From positions 13,804,904-13,868,903 of the forward strand of contig CM026390.1 of the NCBI GenBank assembly GCA_014843695.1: a DNA stretch of 64,000 nucleotides, read 5' to 3'. The notes below the pieces were generated by a model, which was not told where the DNA came from, ran no database searches, and was given only the letters and a program-made list of their open reading frames with translations. Shown here in pieces: positions 47,041-59,344 of the stretch; within the stretch, counting starts at the first letter, position 1; each line of letters opens with the position of its first letter. The translations under genes and the position numbers were made by a program. Origin of the DNA: Archivesica marissinica (taxonomy: Eukaryota; Mollusca; Bivalvia; Venerida; Vesicomyidae).

Positions 47041-48766
47041 CCCAGCCAGCAAGCCTATATCGGCCCGATATCGGCTAAGGGTCGGGATATCGGCCAAATT
47101 TGTCAAATGCCTAAACTTCGTATGATATTTTATTTCCGTTGACTTATATATACCACAGCGTCATTTTTCATGCCCATGTGTGGTGGTTGCTGGCAAAGAC
47201 CGGTATTTGTTTTACTTGGTGATTTCAATATCGGCCCGACATCGGCAAGAGATAGCGTTTCCGCCTTTAATAGCAGCTCAAGTTAGGTAACTCGTGTTGT
47301 CTTACCATGGATTGTCTTTTATTAACGCAGTGAATAATAATATTTCATATAAACGAAATTATCACATAATATAAGTATTCAGTTATATCTATTATATTAT
47401 TTTGATTTATTACAATTGTTTTCATTGATATGTTTAATTGTTTTAAGTTTTTTAGCACATTTACAAGCCATTTACTGCTGCTTGTAACCGCCACAAACCG
47501 CCATTTTTAAATTCCCTCCTAAACGTTGATTTGTCTACAGAAATAATATTCGACTAGTTTGTTGTGAAAAACATATTAATTAAGCAATACCCATTGATAT
47601 CTTAAATTGAAATATTCTACTAAAGCGTGATAGTATATCAGGTAGGCCTAATATTTCTTTTCTGGCGATTTAAAATAACTGTCATATGTTTTCGCGACTT
47701 CGTCTCAATATTTAACAGTTTAAGCAACTTAATTACAGTTGATATATTTGCTTATCAATTTATGAACACATTGTTTATAAGTGTCAGTTAATTATATTTA
47801 TAAGACTTTGATTTATTATTATGAAAAATAAATATACAGGGCAACCTCTGCAGAACGGCCCTCTGGACCTCCCTTCTGGCCGTCAGCAACAACCTCTCTT
47901 TAGCAAATTATCATTTTGTTCCAGAAGTAACACTTCACTATTAAATTTACCTCTTCATAGCAATATCCTCTGTGCAACAACCATATGTTGTGCTTCCTAA
48001 CGTGTGTTGCTGAAGAGAGGTTGCACTGTATGTTAAAACTACAGTTAGTGAGTTACGAGTACGTAGGGAGAACTATTTATTTAAAGCATATAAACTTACA
48101 TACATAACTTGTAACAAATATCAACAGTAGCACAGCAACCAACACAGCATCGGGTGAATAACGTATAGACATTGGGCTGGTATCTGTTTGGGATAACGGA
48201 TTTACATCGTATAGACATCGGACCGATATCCATATCGGATTTACATCGTATATACATCGGACCGATGTCGAAAAATGATGTCGGGCCGATGTGGAGCCGT
48301 GTTGCAAAATCAAGGCGGGCCGATGTCGGAACGACTTAAAAGCCGATATCCGGCCGATATAGCTGGCAACATCGGTCTGATGTCGGGCCGATATAGCTGA
48401 CACCATCGGTCTGATGTCGGGCCGATATAGCTGACAACATCGGTCTGATGTCGGGCCGATATAGCTGACAACATCGGTCTGATGTCGGGCCGATATAGCT
48501 GACAACATCGGTCTGATGTCGGGCCGATATAGTTGACAACATCGGTCTGATGTCGGGCCGATATAGCTGACAACATCGATCTGATGTCGGGCCGATATAG
48601 CTGACAACATCGGTCTGATGTCGGGCCGATATAGCTGACAACATCGATCTGATGTCGGGCTGACAACATCGGTCTGATGTCGGGCTGACAACATCGGTCT
48701 GATGTCGGGCCGATATAGCTGACAACATCTGTCTGATGTCGGGCCGATATAGGCTTGCTGGCTGGG
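47041..48766. mobile_element. Nested TIR element, 1.73 kb
   Basis: The left end CCCAGCCAGCAAGCCTATAT continues CGGCCCGATATCGG; the right end is its inverse over 34 bp with two differences. AT flanks both sides (47039-47040 and 48767-48768), a possible but weak 2-bp duplication. CGATATCGG/CGACATCGG motifs repeat near both ends. The interior is AT-rich with no transposase recognised. Non-autonomous, superfamily not assigned. Confidence 0.85.
48336..48740 (-). repeat. 34-bp minisatellite at the right end of the nested element, about 12 copies
   Basis: Unit GGTCTGATGTCGGGCCGATA plus TAGCTGACAACATC. The GTCGGGCCGATATAG part is the element's own terminal-repeat sequence, and the last unit runs directly into the right end. 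Frames of 119-205 codons on the minus strand are repeat products followed by low-information sequence. Confidence 0.93.
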
Positions 48767-48893
48767 ATCTAGATCAGTTAGACGCTTGTGTTATATCGAA
48801 CCGTGATATCCATTTATCTAGCATGGTCGTTTCAAGCGTATTAGCGATTGAGATCAAGACACCTACGTACGGTATCCGAACAACGGGTATTTT

Positions 48894-48941
48894 GATTGGC
48901 TCGTTATAAAGCAATCTGTTCTTTCATTGGTTCTATAAATT
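48894..48941 (+). promoter_or_regulatory. Possible core promoter: two inverted CCAAT boxes and a TATA-like box
   Basis: GATTGG (about 48894) and ATTGG (about 48926) precede CTATAAATTT (about 48933). The TATA-like box is about 70 bp upstream of an ATG in a splice-bounded open stretch. Each motif is common by chance in AT-rich DNA; only the arrangement suggests a promoter. Confidence 0.3.
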
Positions 48942-49004
48942 TAAAGAACCGTCAACACTGAAAACGCACACGGATGACAAAATCTAAACTTACAGAATAT
49001 CGTC

Positions 49005-49062
49005 ATGAACCAGTCTCACGATCTCCAAGATCTTAGCATCGAGGCGAAGAGTCTCATCGCAG
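49005..49062 (+). CDS. Candidate first coding exon, 19 codons plus one base
   Basis: ATG at 49005 opens MNQSHDLQDLSIEAKSLIA and meets GCAG|GTATAAT, a usable donor, at 49063. Local GC is higher than its surroundings and the promoter-like motifs upstream are well spaced. I recognise no family and see no second exon. Because it lies inside the CACTA element, it may be the element's own first exon, a captured host fragment or chance. Confidence 0.3.
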
Positions 49063-49126
49063 GTATAATTATTGTAAATTTAATTCAAGACCGGACAATA
49101 ATTGTGTCACAATTCCAGACGCTTTA

Positions 49127-49455
49127 GTGACGTCTCGGCCCTAAGACAAGTCGGCCATGCGACACCTCGGCCCCAGACACTTCGACCCTAAGACATGTCG
49201 GCCCCAATATTTTTTAATATATTTTAAGGTCAAACATTTTTATAATTAATATAAAATGGTATACTAATGTATATATATATTGTATATAAGTTGATGTGGC
49301 TAACGAATATTACCTATGAAACATTGATGTAATCATACCTGTACGTGGACATGGAGCTGATAAAAAGAAATGCATTGATGCAAGGCATCAAAGGTGCCGT
49401 AAATTAGGTGCACAAGTAAAACACATACATGGGTGTTTTAGGGCCGAGGTGTCGC
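49127..49455. mobile_element. MITE, 329 bp, TTTA target duplication
   Basis: GTGACGTCTCGGCCCTAAGAC at the left is mirrored by TTTTAGGGCCGAGGTGTCGC at the right. TTTA flanks both sides (49123-49126 and 49456-49459). The left part has extra CTCGGCCCC and GTCGGCCCC subterminal repeats. No coding capacity. Confidence 0.82.
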
Positions 49456-49470
49456 TTTACCTTCCAGAAG

Positions 49471-49721
49471 CAGTGGCGGTTCCAGGGGGGGGGGCGGTCC
49501 CAGCGTACCCCCCCAAATCGCCAGAGTAACGGTTGTTTGGTAAGATACGAGTTTTGGGTGGTCTATCAACAAATTAAAACAGGATCCATTCAATATAATA
49601 ACCAACGGTATGCCTCAGAATGCTCCAGAAGCCGCCATTTCATACATATGCTTCAAAAAACCCTCCCGTACCCTCCCTCAACTTCACGCCCCCCTAACCC
49701 AAACTCCTGGACCCGCCCCTG
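49471..49721. mobile_element. MITE with CAGTGGCGG / CCGCCCCTG ends
   Basis: The left end CAGTGGCGGTTCCAGGGGGG and the right end CCTGGACCCGCCCCTG are inverted. They resemble the CAG-G-GGCGGATCCAGG termini that I know from widespread animal MITEs, often grouped with hAT. No 8-bp duplication is visible, so the class is uncertain. Adjacent to the MITE at 49127. Confidence 0.65.
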
Positions 49722-49964
49722 AGAGGGGGGGTATAATGCATGGTGTGCAACATATTCTCGCCACGTACCTATTCTCGCCACAGCGTTTTCAGCTGGTACG
49801 CAGTTTGTATGCCTATAGTCTGCATTTGGTCACGTTGACGTAAGAAATATCAGCATGTAAGCACTAAATGTCATGGAATTTCCGACGATGGCGAGAATAG
49901 GCTAGTAGCGATAAAACACTACAATTTGAATGTCCCTATGCCTTATTTGTGGTTCTTATTATAG

Positions 49965-50700
49965 TATCTCCTCCACGCTCACCCTATTATAGTATCTCCT
50001 CCACGCTCACCCTATTATAGTATCTCCTCCACGCTCACCCTATTATAGTATCTCCTCCACGCTCACCCTATTATAGTATCTCCTCCACGCTCACCCTATT
50101 ATAGTATCTCCTCCACGCTCACCCTATTATAGTATCTCCTCCACGCTCTTTAGTATCTCTCCACGCTCACCCTATTATAGTATCTCCTCCACGCTCACCC
50201 TATTAGTATCTCCTCCACGCTCACCCTATTATAGTATCTCCTCCACGCTCACCCTATTATAGTATCTCCTCCACGCTCACCCTATTATAGTATCTCCTCC
50301 ACGCTCACCCTATTATAGTATCTCCTCCACGCTCACCTTATTATAGTATCTCCTCCACGCTCACCCTATTATAGTATCTCCTCCACGCTCACCCTATTAT
50401 AGTATCTCCTCCACGCTCACCTTATTATAGTATCTCCTCCACGCTCACCCTATTTAGTATCTCCTCCACGCTCCCCTATTATAGTATCTCCTCCACGCTC
50501 ACCCTATTATAGTATCTTCTCCACGCTCACCCTATTATAGTATCTCCTCCACGCTCACCCTATTATAGTATCTCCTCCACGCTCACCTTATTATAGTATC
50601 TCCTCCACGCTCACCCTATTATAGTATCTCCTCCACGCTCACCCTATTATAGTATCTCCTCCACGCTCACCCTATTATAGTATCTCCTCCACGCTCACCT
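49965..50700. repeat. 28-bp minisatellite, about 26 copies
   Basis: Unit TATTATAGTATCTCCTCCAC plus GCTCACCC; starts confirmed at 49985, 50013 and 50041. Very homogeneous apart from a few short deletions (about 50148, 50205, 50453), which suggests recent expansion. Inside the CACTA element. Confidence 0.96.
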
Positions 50701-51127
50701 TTCACCTACGATTTGGGAATTTTTATTAGAAAGTATGTACAGACACGAAAAATTGTGTCATAATTATGAAATATAAAAAACTTACCCTCAACATTTAAAA
50801 TTCTATCAACATTGCAGGCATATTTTTGAAACAGTAAAGAAAAGCAGTTGTTTTAATAGGACTTTACAATGAAAAATGTAGTCAAAAATGTAGTTACCTC
50901 CCTTTGTGGTAGAAATTTGGTCATAAAACGAGAATTACTTATCCGATTTTCACAATTCTTCTTTTTATTTACTCAGAACATTATTTTACATCGATTCATA
51001 TATATAATCACGAAATTTGTAGTTTGCATTTGAGGATATTTCCCATGTTAAATCCCAATAGAGAATTAATATTTCAATATTTTCCCAGAAATCCTGATGG
51101 TAATTTTTTTATATTTAATAATTATGA
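50701..51127. other. CACTA interior, AT-rich, no gene seen
   Basis: Unique AT-rich sequence between two minisatellites. The 71-codon frame at 51024 runs into the 37-bp repeat and is not called. Confidence 0.5.
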
Positions 51128-51390
51128 AACAATTGTCGTTTCATTACCAGTACTACAATCAATAAACAATTGTCGTTTCATTACCAGTACTACAATCAAT
51201 AAACAATTGTCGTTTCATTACCAGTACTACAATCAATAAACAATTGTCGTTTCATTACCAGTACTACAATCAATAAACAATTGTCGTTTCATTACCAGTA
51301 CTACAATCAATAAACAATTGTCGTTTCATTACCAGTACTACAATCAATAAACAATTGTCGTTTCATTACCAGTACTACAATCAATAAATG
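51128..51390. repeat. 37-bp minisatellite, about 7 near-perfect copies
   Basis: Unit CAATTGTCGTTTCATTACCA plus GTACTACAATCAATAAA. Copies look identical, so this is a recent expansion. Confidence 0.96.
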
Positions 51391-51744
51391 TACATATGTT
51401 AATATTGTTGCAAAAATTGACATCACATCAATTATTTCAGCGTTCTTTTTAGACACAGTCTCGAAATTCATTCTAGTCCATACATCATTGCATACAAACC
51501 CCTTTATTTCCTGTGCACAACATATACAAATACCGGTAATCATTTTTGTTTTATTCTGAGATGTTAATAAGTTAACACATTATATCATTAATCAACATGC
51601 GAGTGAGAGAGAGGGGCCATGCATGGCTTATATTTAATTATTATATGCCCCTTAATTAATGTTGGCAATATCTCATGGTTTTTCCTGCTCATTAAATGTG
51701 TAATAGGAGTATCCATTTCATCATTCACAAACTAAATTCTTTGT
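51391..51744. other. CACTA interior, no gene seen
   Basis: AT-rich unique sequence with a short GA run near 51600. Confidence 0.5.
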
Positions 51745-52310
51745 TATGTCATGGCCATGAAATTCAATTAAACCCAGCCCAAAGATTAATTCATGGCCCT
51801 TAATTTGGTCTTTTATGGTATTTTCATGGCCATTAAATGTGCCACCAGGTCCTCATTCATGGTCTGGCTTATTTAACTTATCATGGCCATGAATAACCCA
51901 TGAACACAAAACACCCATTAAATTAATCAATGGATTAATTAATGGGCCTTAATATGGTCCCGTTTAATGGGCATTTTCATGACCATGACTTCAGCATGTT
52001 CTTTAATGGCCATGAAAGATCAAGACATTCCAACTTTAATGGCATTAATTAATGGCAGTTGTGGTCAAGAAGTCATGGGCATGAATTTGATATGGGGGGT
52101 ATTAATGGCCATGAATATCGTCATGTCATTTTCATGGCATTGATTCATGGCAAACATGCCACATGGGGAAACATGGGGATTTCATGGCAAATTCACAGCT
52201 TTTTGTAAAATTAATGGGCCTTAATATGGTCCCGTTTAATGGGATTTTAATGGGTGTTTTCATGGGTTGTACTCATGGGTTTTTCATGGTCAGTTCATGG
52301 GATGATCTGC
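51745..52310. repeat. Right subterminal CCATGAA-rich region
   Basis: Irregular cluster of TTCATGG, CCATGAA, TTAATGG and CATGGCCATG motifs matching the left subterminal region. TTAATGGGCCTTAATATGG occurs at both about 51942 and 52212. Confidence 0.85.
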
Positions 52311-52384
52311 AGTAGTGATACTGGCCATTTGAAACCAGTCCAGTATTGGCAATGTTTGTATAAAAAGACCACCTTAGTTAATAA

Positions 52385-55300
52385 TCTGAATGCTCTCGGT
52401 TATGTGATGCTCCAGGTTATGTGATGCTCAAGGTTATGTGATGCTCCAGGTTATGTGATGCTCCAGGCAATCTGAACGCTCCAGGTTATGTGATGCTCCA
52501 GGCAATCTGATTGCCCCAGGTTTTGTAATGCTCCAGGTTGTGTGATGCTCCAGGCAATCTGAATGCTCCAAGTTATGTGAGGCTACAGGCAATCTGAATG
52601 GTCCAGGTTATGTGATGCTCCAGGCAATCTGAATGCTCCAGGCTATGCAATATTCCAGGTTATGTGATGCTCCAGGCAATCTGAATGCTCCAGGTTATGT
52701 GATGCGACAGACAATCTGAATGCTCCAGGTTATGTGATGCACCAGGCAAACTGAACGCTCCAGGTGATGTGATGCTCCAGGCAATCTGAATGATCCAGGT
52801 TATGTGATGCTCCAGGTTATATGATGCACCAGGCAATCTGAATGCTCCAGGTTATGTGATGCTCCAGGTTATGCGATGCTCCAGGCAATCGGAATGCTAC
52901 AGGCTATGTAATGATCCAGGTTATGTGATGTTCCAGGCAATTTGAATGCTCCAGGTTATGTGATGCTACAGGCAATCTAAATGCTCCAGGTTATGTGCTG
53001 CTCCATGTTATTTGATGCTCTAGGTTATGTGATGCTCCAGTCAATCTGAATGCTCCAGGTTATGTGATGCACCAGGCAAACTGAACGCTCCAGGTGATGT
53101 GATGCTCCAGGCAATCTGAATGATCCAGGTTATGTGATGCTCCAGGTTATGTGATACAACCAGGCAATCACAATGCTCCAGGTTATGTGACGCTCCAGGT
53201 TATGCGATTCTCCAGGCTATGTAATGATCCAGGTTATGTGATGTTCCAGGCAATTTGAATGCTCCAGGTTATGTGATGCTACAAGCAATCTAAATGCTCC
53301 AGGTTATGTGCTGCTCCAGGCAATCTGAACTCTCCAGGTTATGTGATGCTCCAGGCAATCTGAACGCTCCAGGTGATGTAATGCTCCAGGCAATCTGAAC
53401 TCTCCTGGTTATATGATGCTCTAGGCAATCTGAATGCTCCAGGTTATATGATGCTCCAGGTTATGTGGTGTTCCAGGCTATGTGATGCTCCAGGTTATGT
53501 GATGCTCCAGGTTATGTGATGCTCCAGGCAATCTGATTGCCCCAGGTTTTGTAATGCTCCAGGTTGTGTGATGCTCCAGGCAATCTGAATGCTCCAGGCT
53601 ATGCAATATTCCAGGATATGTGATGCTCCAGGCAATCTGAACGCTCCAGGTGATGTAATGCTCCAGGCAATCTGAACTCTCCAGGTTATGTGATGCTCTA
53701 TGCAATCTGAATGCTACAGGTTATATGATGCTCCAGGTTATGTGATGTTCTAGGCTATGTAATGCTCCAGGTTTTGTGATGCTCCAGGTTATGTGATGCT
53801 CCAGGCAATCTGAATGCTCCAGGTTATGTGATGCTCCAGGCAATCTGAATGCTCCAGGCTATGTGATGCTCCAGGATATATGATGATCCAGGCAATCTGA
53901 AGCAGGCTATGTGATGCTCCAGGCAATCTGAATGCTCCAGGTTATGTGATGCTCCAGGATATATGATGATCCAGGCAATCTGAATGATCCAGGCTATGTG
54001 ATGCTCCAGGCAATCTGAATGCTCCAGGTTATGTGATGCTCCAGGCAATCTGAATGCTCCAGGTTATATGATGCTCCAGGTTATCTGAATGCTCCAGGTT
54101 ATGCAATCATCCAGGTTATGTGATGCTCCAGGCAATCTGAATGCGCCAGGTTATGTGATGCTACAGGCAATCTGATTGCTCCAGGATATGCAATGATCCA
54201 GGTTATGTGATGCACAAAGCAATCTGAATACACAATGCTATGTGATGCACCAGGCAATCTGGTTGCTCCAGGTTATGTGATGCTCCAGGCAATCTGATTG
54301 CTCCAGGCTATGTGATGCTCCAGGTTATGTGATGCTCCAGGCAATCTGATTGCCCCAGGTTTGTAATGCTCCAGGTTGTGTGATGCTCCAGGCAATCTGA
54401 ATGCTCCAAGTTATGTGAGGCTACAGGCAATCTGAATGTTCCAGGTTATGTGATGCTCCACGCAATCTGAATGCTCCAGGCTATACAATGATCCATGTTA
54501 TGTGATGCTCCAGGCAATCTGAATGCTCCAGGCTATACAATGATCCAGGTTATGTGATGCTCCAGGCAATCTGAATGCTCCAGGCTATGCAATGATCCAG
54601 GTTATGTGATGCTCCAGGCAATCTGAATGTTCCAGGTTATGTGATGCTTCAGGCAATCTGAATGCTCCAGGCTATGTGATGCTCCAGGCAATCTGAATGC
54701 TCCAGGTTATGTGATGATCCAGGCAATCTGAATGCTCCAGGCTATGTGATGCTCCAGGTTATATGGTGCTCCAGGCAAGCTAAATGCTCCAGGTTATGTG
54801 ATGATCCAGGCAATCTGAATGCTCCAGGTTATGTGGTGCTCCAGGTTATCTGAATGCTCCAGGTTATGTGATGCTCCAGGTTATCTGAATGATCCAGGTT
54901 ATGTGATGCACCAAGCAAGCTGAATACACACTGGTATGTGATGTTCCATGCTATGGGATGCACCAGGCAATCTGGTTGCTCCAGTTTATGTGATGCTCCA
55001 GGCAATCTGAATGCTCCAGGCTATGCAATGAGCCAGGTTATGTGATGCTCCAGGCAATCTGAATGCTCCAGGCTATGCAATGAGCCAGGTTATATGATGC
55101 TCCAGGCAATCTGAATGATCCAGGCAATGTGATGCTCCAGGCAATCTGAATGTTCCAGGTTATGTGATGCTTCAGGCAATCTGAATGCTCCAGGCTATGT
55201 GATGCTCCAGGCAATCTGAATGCTCCAGGTTATGTGATGATCCAGGCAATCTGAATGCTCCAGGCTATGTGATGCTCCAGGTTATATGGTGCTCCAGGCA

Positions 55301-58212
55301 AGCTAAATGCTCCAGGTTATGTGATGATCCAGGCAATCTGAATGCTCCAGGTTATGTGGTGCTCCAGGTTATCTGAATGCTCCAGGTTATGTGATGCTCC
55401 AGGTTATCTGAATGATCCAGGTTATGTGATGCACCAAGCAAGCTGAATACACACTGGTATGTGATGTTCCATGCTATGGGATGCACCAGGCAATCTGGTT
55501 GCTCCAGTTTATGTGATGCTCCAGGCAATCTGAATGCTCCAGGCTATGCAATGAGCCAGGTTATGTGATGCTCCAGGCAATCTGAATGCTCCAGGCTATG
55601 CAATGAGCCAGGTTATATGATGCTCCAGGCAATCTGAATGATCCAGGCAATGTGATGCTCCAGGCAAGCTAAATGCTCCAGGTTATGTGGTGCTCCAGGC
55701 AATCTGAATGCTCCAGGCTATGCAATGATCCAGGTTATGTGATGCTCCAGGCAATCTGAATGCTCCAGGTTATGTGATGCTCCAGGCAATCTGAATGCTC
55801 CAGGCTATGCAATGAGCGAGGTTATGTGATGCTCCAGGCAATCTGAATGATCCAGGTTATGTGATGCTACAGAAAATCCGAATGCTCCAGGTTATTTGAT
55901 GCTTCAGGTTATGTGATGCTCCAGGCAATCTGAATGATCCAGGTTAGGTGATGCTCCAGACAATCTGAACGCTCCAGGTGATGTGATGATCCAGGTTATG
56001 TGATGCTTCCGGAAATCTACATGCTCCAGGTTACGTGATGCTCCAGGTTATGTGATGCTCCAGGTTATGTGATGCTCAGGTTATGTGATGCTTCAGGCAA
56101 TCTGATTGCTCCAGACTATGTAATGCTCCAGGCAATCTGAATGATCCAGGTTATGTGATGCTTCAGGCAATCTGGATGCTCCAGGTTATGTGATGCTTCA
56201 GGCAATCTGATTGCTCCAGGCTATGTGATGCTCCAGACTATGTGATGCTCCAGGCAATCTGAATGCTCCAGGTTATGTGATGCTCCAGGCAATCTGAATG
56301 CTCCATGTTATGTGATGCTCCAGGCAATCTGAATGTTCCAGGTTATGTGATGCTCCAGGCAATCTGAATGCTCCATGTTATGTGATGCTCCAGGCAATCT
56401 GAATGGTCCAGGCTATGTTATGCTCCAGGCAATCTGAATGCTCCAGGCTATGTGATGCTCCAGGTTTTGTGATGCTCCAGGTTATGTGATGCTCCAGTTA
56501 ATCAGAATGCGCCAGGCTATGTGATGCTCCAGGCAGTTTTAACGCTCCAGGCTATGTGATGCACCAGGCAATCTGAATGTTCCCGGTTATGTGATGCCCC
56601 AGGCTATGTGATGCTCCAGGCAATCTTAACGCTCCAGGTTATGTGATGCACCAGGCAATCTGAATGTTCCAGGTTATGTGATGCACAATGCAAATTGAAT
56701 GCTCCTTGTTATGTGATGCACCAGGCAATCTGAATGCTCCAGATTATGTGATGCACCAATCAATCGGAATACACAATGCTATGTGATGCACCAGGCAATC
56801 TGTTTGCTCCAGGTTATGTGATGCTACAGGCAATATGAATGCTCCAGGTTATGTGATGCTACAGGCAATATGAATGCTCCAGGTTATGTGATGCTACAGG
56901 CAATCTGAATGCCCCAGGTTATGTGATGCTCCGGGTTATGTGATGCTCCAGTCAATCTGAATGATCCAGGTTATGTGATGCTACAGGCAATCTGAATGAT
57001 CCAGGTTATTTGATGCTCCAGGCTATGCAATGATCCAGGTTATGTGATGCTCCAGGTTGTGTGATGCTCCAGTCAATCTGAATGCTCCAGGTTATGTGAT
57101 GCTACAGGTTATGTGATGCTCCAGGTTATGTGATGCTCCAGGCAATCTGAACGCTCCAGGTTATGTATTTCTCCAGGTTATTTGATACCCCCGGTTATGT
57201 GATGTTACAGGCAATAAAAATTATCCAGGTTATGTGATTCTCCAGGCAATCTGAATGCTCCAGGCTATGTGATGCTCCAGGCAATCTGAATGCTCCAGGC
57301 TATGCAATGATCCAGGTTATGTGATGCTGCAGGCAATCTGAATGATCCAGGTTATGTGATGCTTCAGGTTATGTGATGCTCCAGGTAATCTGAATGATCC
57401 AGGTTATGTGATGCTCCAGACAATCTGAACACTCCAGGTGATGTAATGCTCCAGGTTATGTGATGCTTCCGGCAATCTTCATGCTCCAGGTTACGTGACG
57501 CTCCAGGTTATGTGATGCTCCAGGTTATGTGATGCTTCAGGCAATCTGAACGCTCCAGGTGATGTGATGCTTCAGGCAATCTGATTGCTCCAGGCTATGT
57601 GATGCTCCAGGCAATCTGAACGCTCCAAGTTATGTGATGCTCCAGGCAATCTGAATGATCCAGGCTATGTGATGCTCCAGGCTATGTGATGCTCCAGGCA
57701 ATCTGAATGCTCCAGGTTATGTGATGCTCCAGGCAATCTAAATGCTCCATGTTATGTGATGCTCCAGGCAATCTGAATGTTCCAGGTTATGTGATGCTCC
57801 GGGCAATCTGAATGCTCCAGGTTATGTGATGCTCCGGGCAATCTTAATGCTCCAGATTATGTACTTCTCCAGGCAATCTGAATGTTCCAGGCTATGTGAT
57901 GCTCCAGGGAATCTCAATGTTCCAGGTTATGTAATGCTCCAAGCAATCTGAATGCTCCAGGTTATGTGATGCTCCGGGCAATCTGAATGCTCCAGGTTAT
58001 GTACCTCTCCAGGCAATCTGAATGTTCCAGGCTATGTGATGCTCCAGGCTATGTGATGCTCCAGGTTATGTGATGCTCCGGGCAATCTGAATGCTCCAGG
58101 TTATGTACTTCTCCAGGCAATCTGAATGTTCCAGGCTATGTCATGCTCCAGGCTATGTGATGCTCCAGATTATGTGATGCTCCGGGCAATCTGAATGCTC
58201 CAGGTTATGTGA
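52385..58212. repeat. 5.8-kb array of mixed 17-bp and 18-bp units, over 300 copies
   Basis: Two related monomers: GCTCCAGGTTATGTGAT (17 bp) and GCTCCAGGCAATCTGAAT (18 bp), in irregular order with many variants. A 523-bp block is tandemly duplicated (54625-55147 and 55148-55670), sharing the private string GTTCCATGCTATGGGATGC. Another block repeats at 330 bp (52741 and 53071). The 74-75-codon minus frames are repeat products. Confidence 0.96.
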
Positions 58213-58230
58213 GTAAGTAAGTATTTAACC

Positions 58231-58443
58231 ACAATGGGAGGATAGCGCAATTATACAGGCAGATATCCCCCCCTAGAGTCTCATCTAATTATTCTACGTG
58301 CACGGTTTAAAGCACCGACACCAGACCTCGGTTTAACGTTCCATCTGGAAGACTGTTAATTTTATTATGGTCAGACGGGGTATCGAACCTGCGATCCCTG
58401 GATTACCAGTCCAGCGTGTTACTACTGGACTACAGATCCGTCT
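58231..58443 (-). mobile_element. tRNA-derived SINE, family C, copy 5, 3'-truncated
   Basis: Minus-strand copy with a complete head: GATCCCTGGATTACCAGTCC, AGCGTGTTACTACTGGACTA and CAGATCCGTC at the right, B-box complement ATCGAACCTGC. The body is present to GGGAGGATAGCGCAA, but the 3' end is missing where it meets the 17/18-bp array. The B box here (GGTTCGATA) is less eroded than in the copy at 25778. Confidence 0.93.
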
Positions 58444-59344
58444 TTGTGAAATTATTGATTATTGAATCGAAAGCGAGGCACTGCAATGTTGATACATCTT
58501 TATAAGTGGCCGCCATTGTTACGATAACGATAAATAGTTTTAAAAGTACGTCTGATTTGACATATTTACTCAAGATTCAAGTCGTCCTACGAATCGACCC
58601 TTTACCACCTAAACGTAATAGTTATAATCCGCAATCTCGTCGATATAACACAGAAACAGGAAATTATATGTTTGCAATGCAAATGAGGCTACGGGAGCAT
58701 TCGTGTATATTCGGAAATGATCGTGTATAATCGTGCCTCTTCGGCGATTTCCTATAGCATTCCGTTTCTATATTTAGCTATAGTATCTTGTAGAGAATAA
58801 TTGTCGTTCTTCAAATCTACAACCTTAATAATGAGGGTGTAAGTAGATGGCGCTACGATCGGAAATCAACTTTCCCCAGGCTGTCATTTTGCCAGAAGTT
58901 AAAAAGTGAAAAATCAACAGACTGGAACCCAGGCTACACTTATGTTACCGTCACTATACAAACGAACTCGGGGGCACATATTAATAATGATGCTGAACAA
59001 GCAGCTAATATATGGTAACTGATAGATGTTGGTTTGATCACGATGCCGCTCAAATGTTTCCAAGAATGTAAGAGAGAGCAAGAAATGGTATTTCAGTGGA
59101 TAAGTATTCTCTATGGTAAAAGAGATATAGCCAAGATATAGTAAGATTAATAGCAGTCTCCAAAGTGGAATATATAAATATATAATTATTAATTGTTTGT
59201 CTGTAGGTGCTATGATAAAGTCACTAGAGTGCAAATATCATGCCAAGAAACAATGCTTGTCAATAATACAGACATTGAAATTAGATAGAAAGCTCTAGTT
59301 CATAGATAAGGTTCTTCTTGTAAATCAGTGCTGTGCATAATACA
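58444..59344. other. Unique DNA, no gene recognised
   Basis: About 900 bp. A 74-codon plus frame at 58506 (starting MAAIVTITINS) follows GGCCGCCATTG, and a 106-codon minus frame spans 58914-59234. Neither has a recognised motif or convincing splice site. Confidence 0.45.

Larger units (their letters stand above)
46073..52317. mobile_element. CACTA (En/Spm)-type DNA transposon, 6.25 kb, non-autonomous
   Basis: The left end CACTACCCCACCATATACC (46073) and the right end GTAGTG (to 52317) are inverted. An identical 3-bp ATA flanks both sides (46070-46072 and 52318-52320), as expected for CACTA elements. Both ends carry several hundred bp of dispersed CCATGAA/TTCATGG and CCATTAA motifs in both orientations, like the subterminal transposase-binding repeats of this superfamily. 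CCATGAA starts 17 bp from each tip. No transposase remnant was recognised. The interior holds a TIR element, two MITEs and two minisatellites. Confidence 0.82.

Noticed and set aside
49005..49062. Calling a named gene from the MNQSHDLQDLSIEAKSLIA exon
   Set aside because: No family recognised and no second exon; kept only as a low-confidence candidate.
49756..49905. A third MITE next to 49721, based on ATTCTCGCCAC and GGCGAGAAT
   Set aside because: The inverted match is only about 10 bp and no target duplication is visible; too weak to call.
58506..58730. 74-codon frame starting MAAIVTITINS after a GCCGCCATTG-like context
   Set aside because: No recognisable motif, no donor site, and the downstream sequence is AT-rich; not enough for a gene call.
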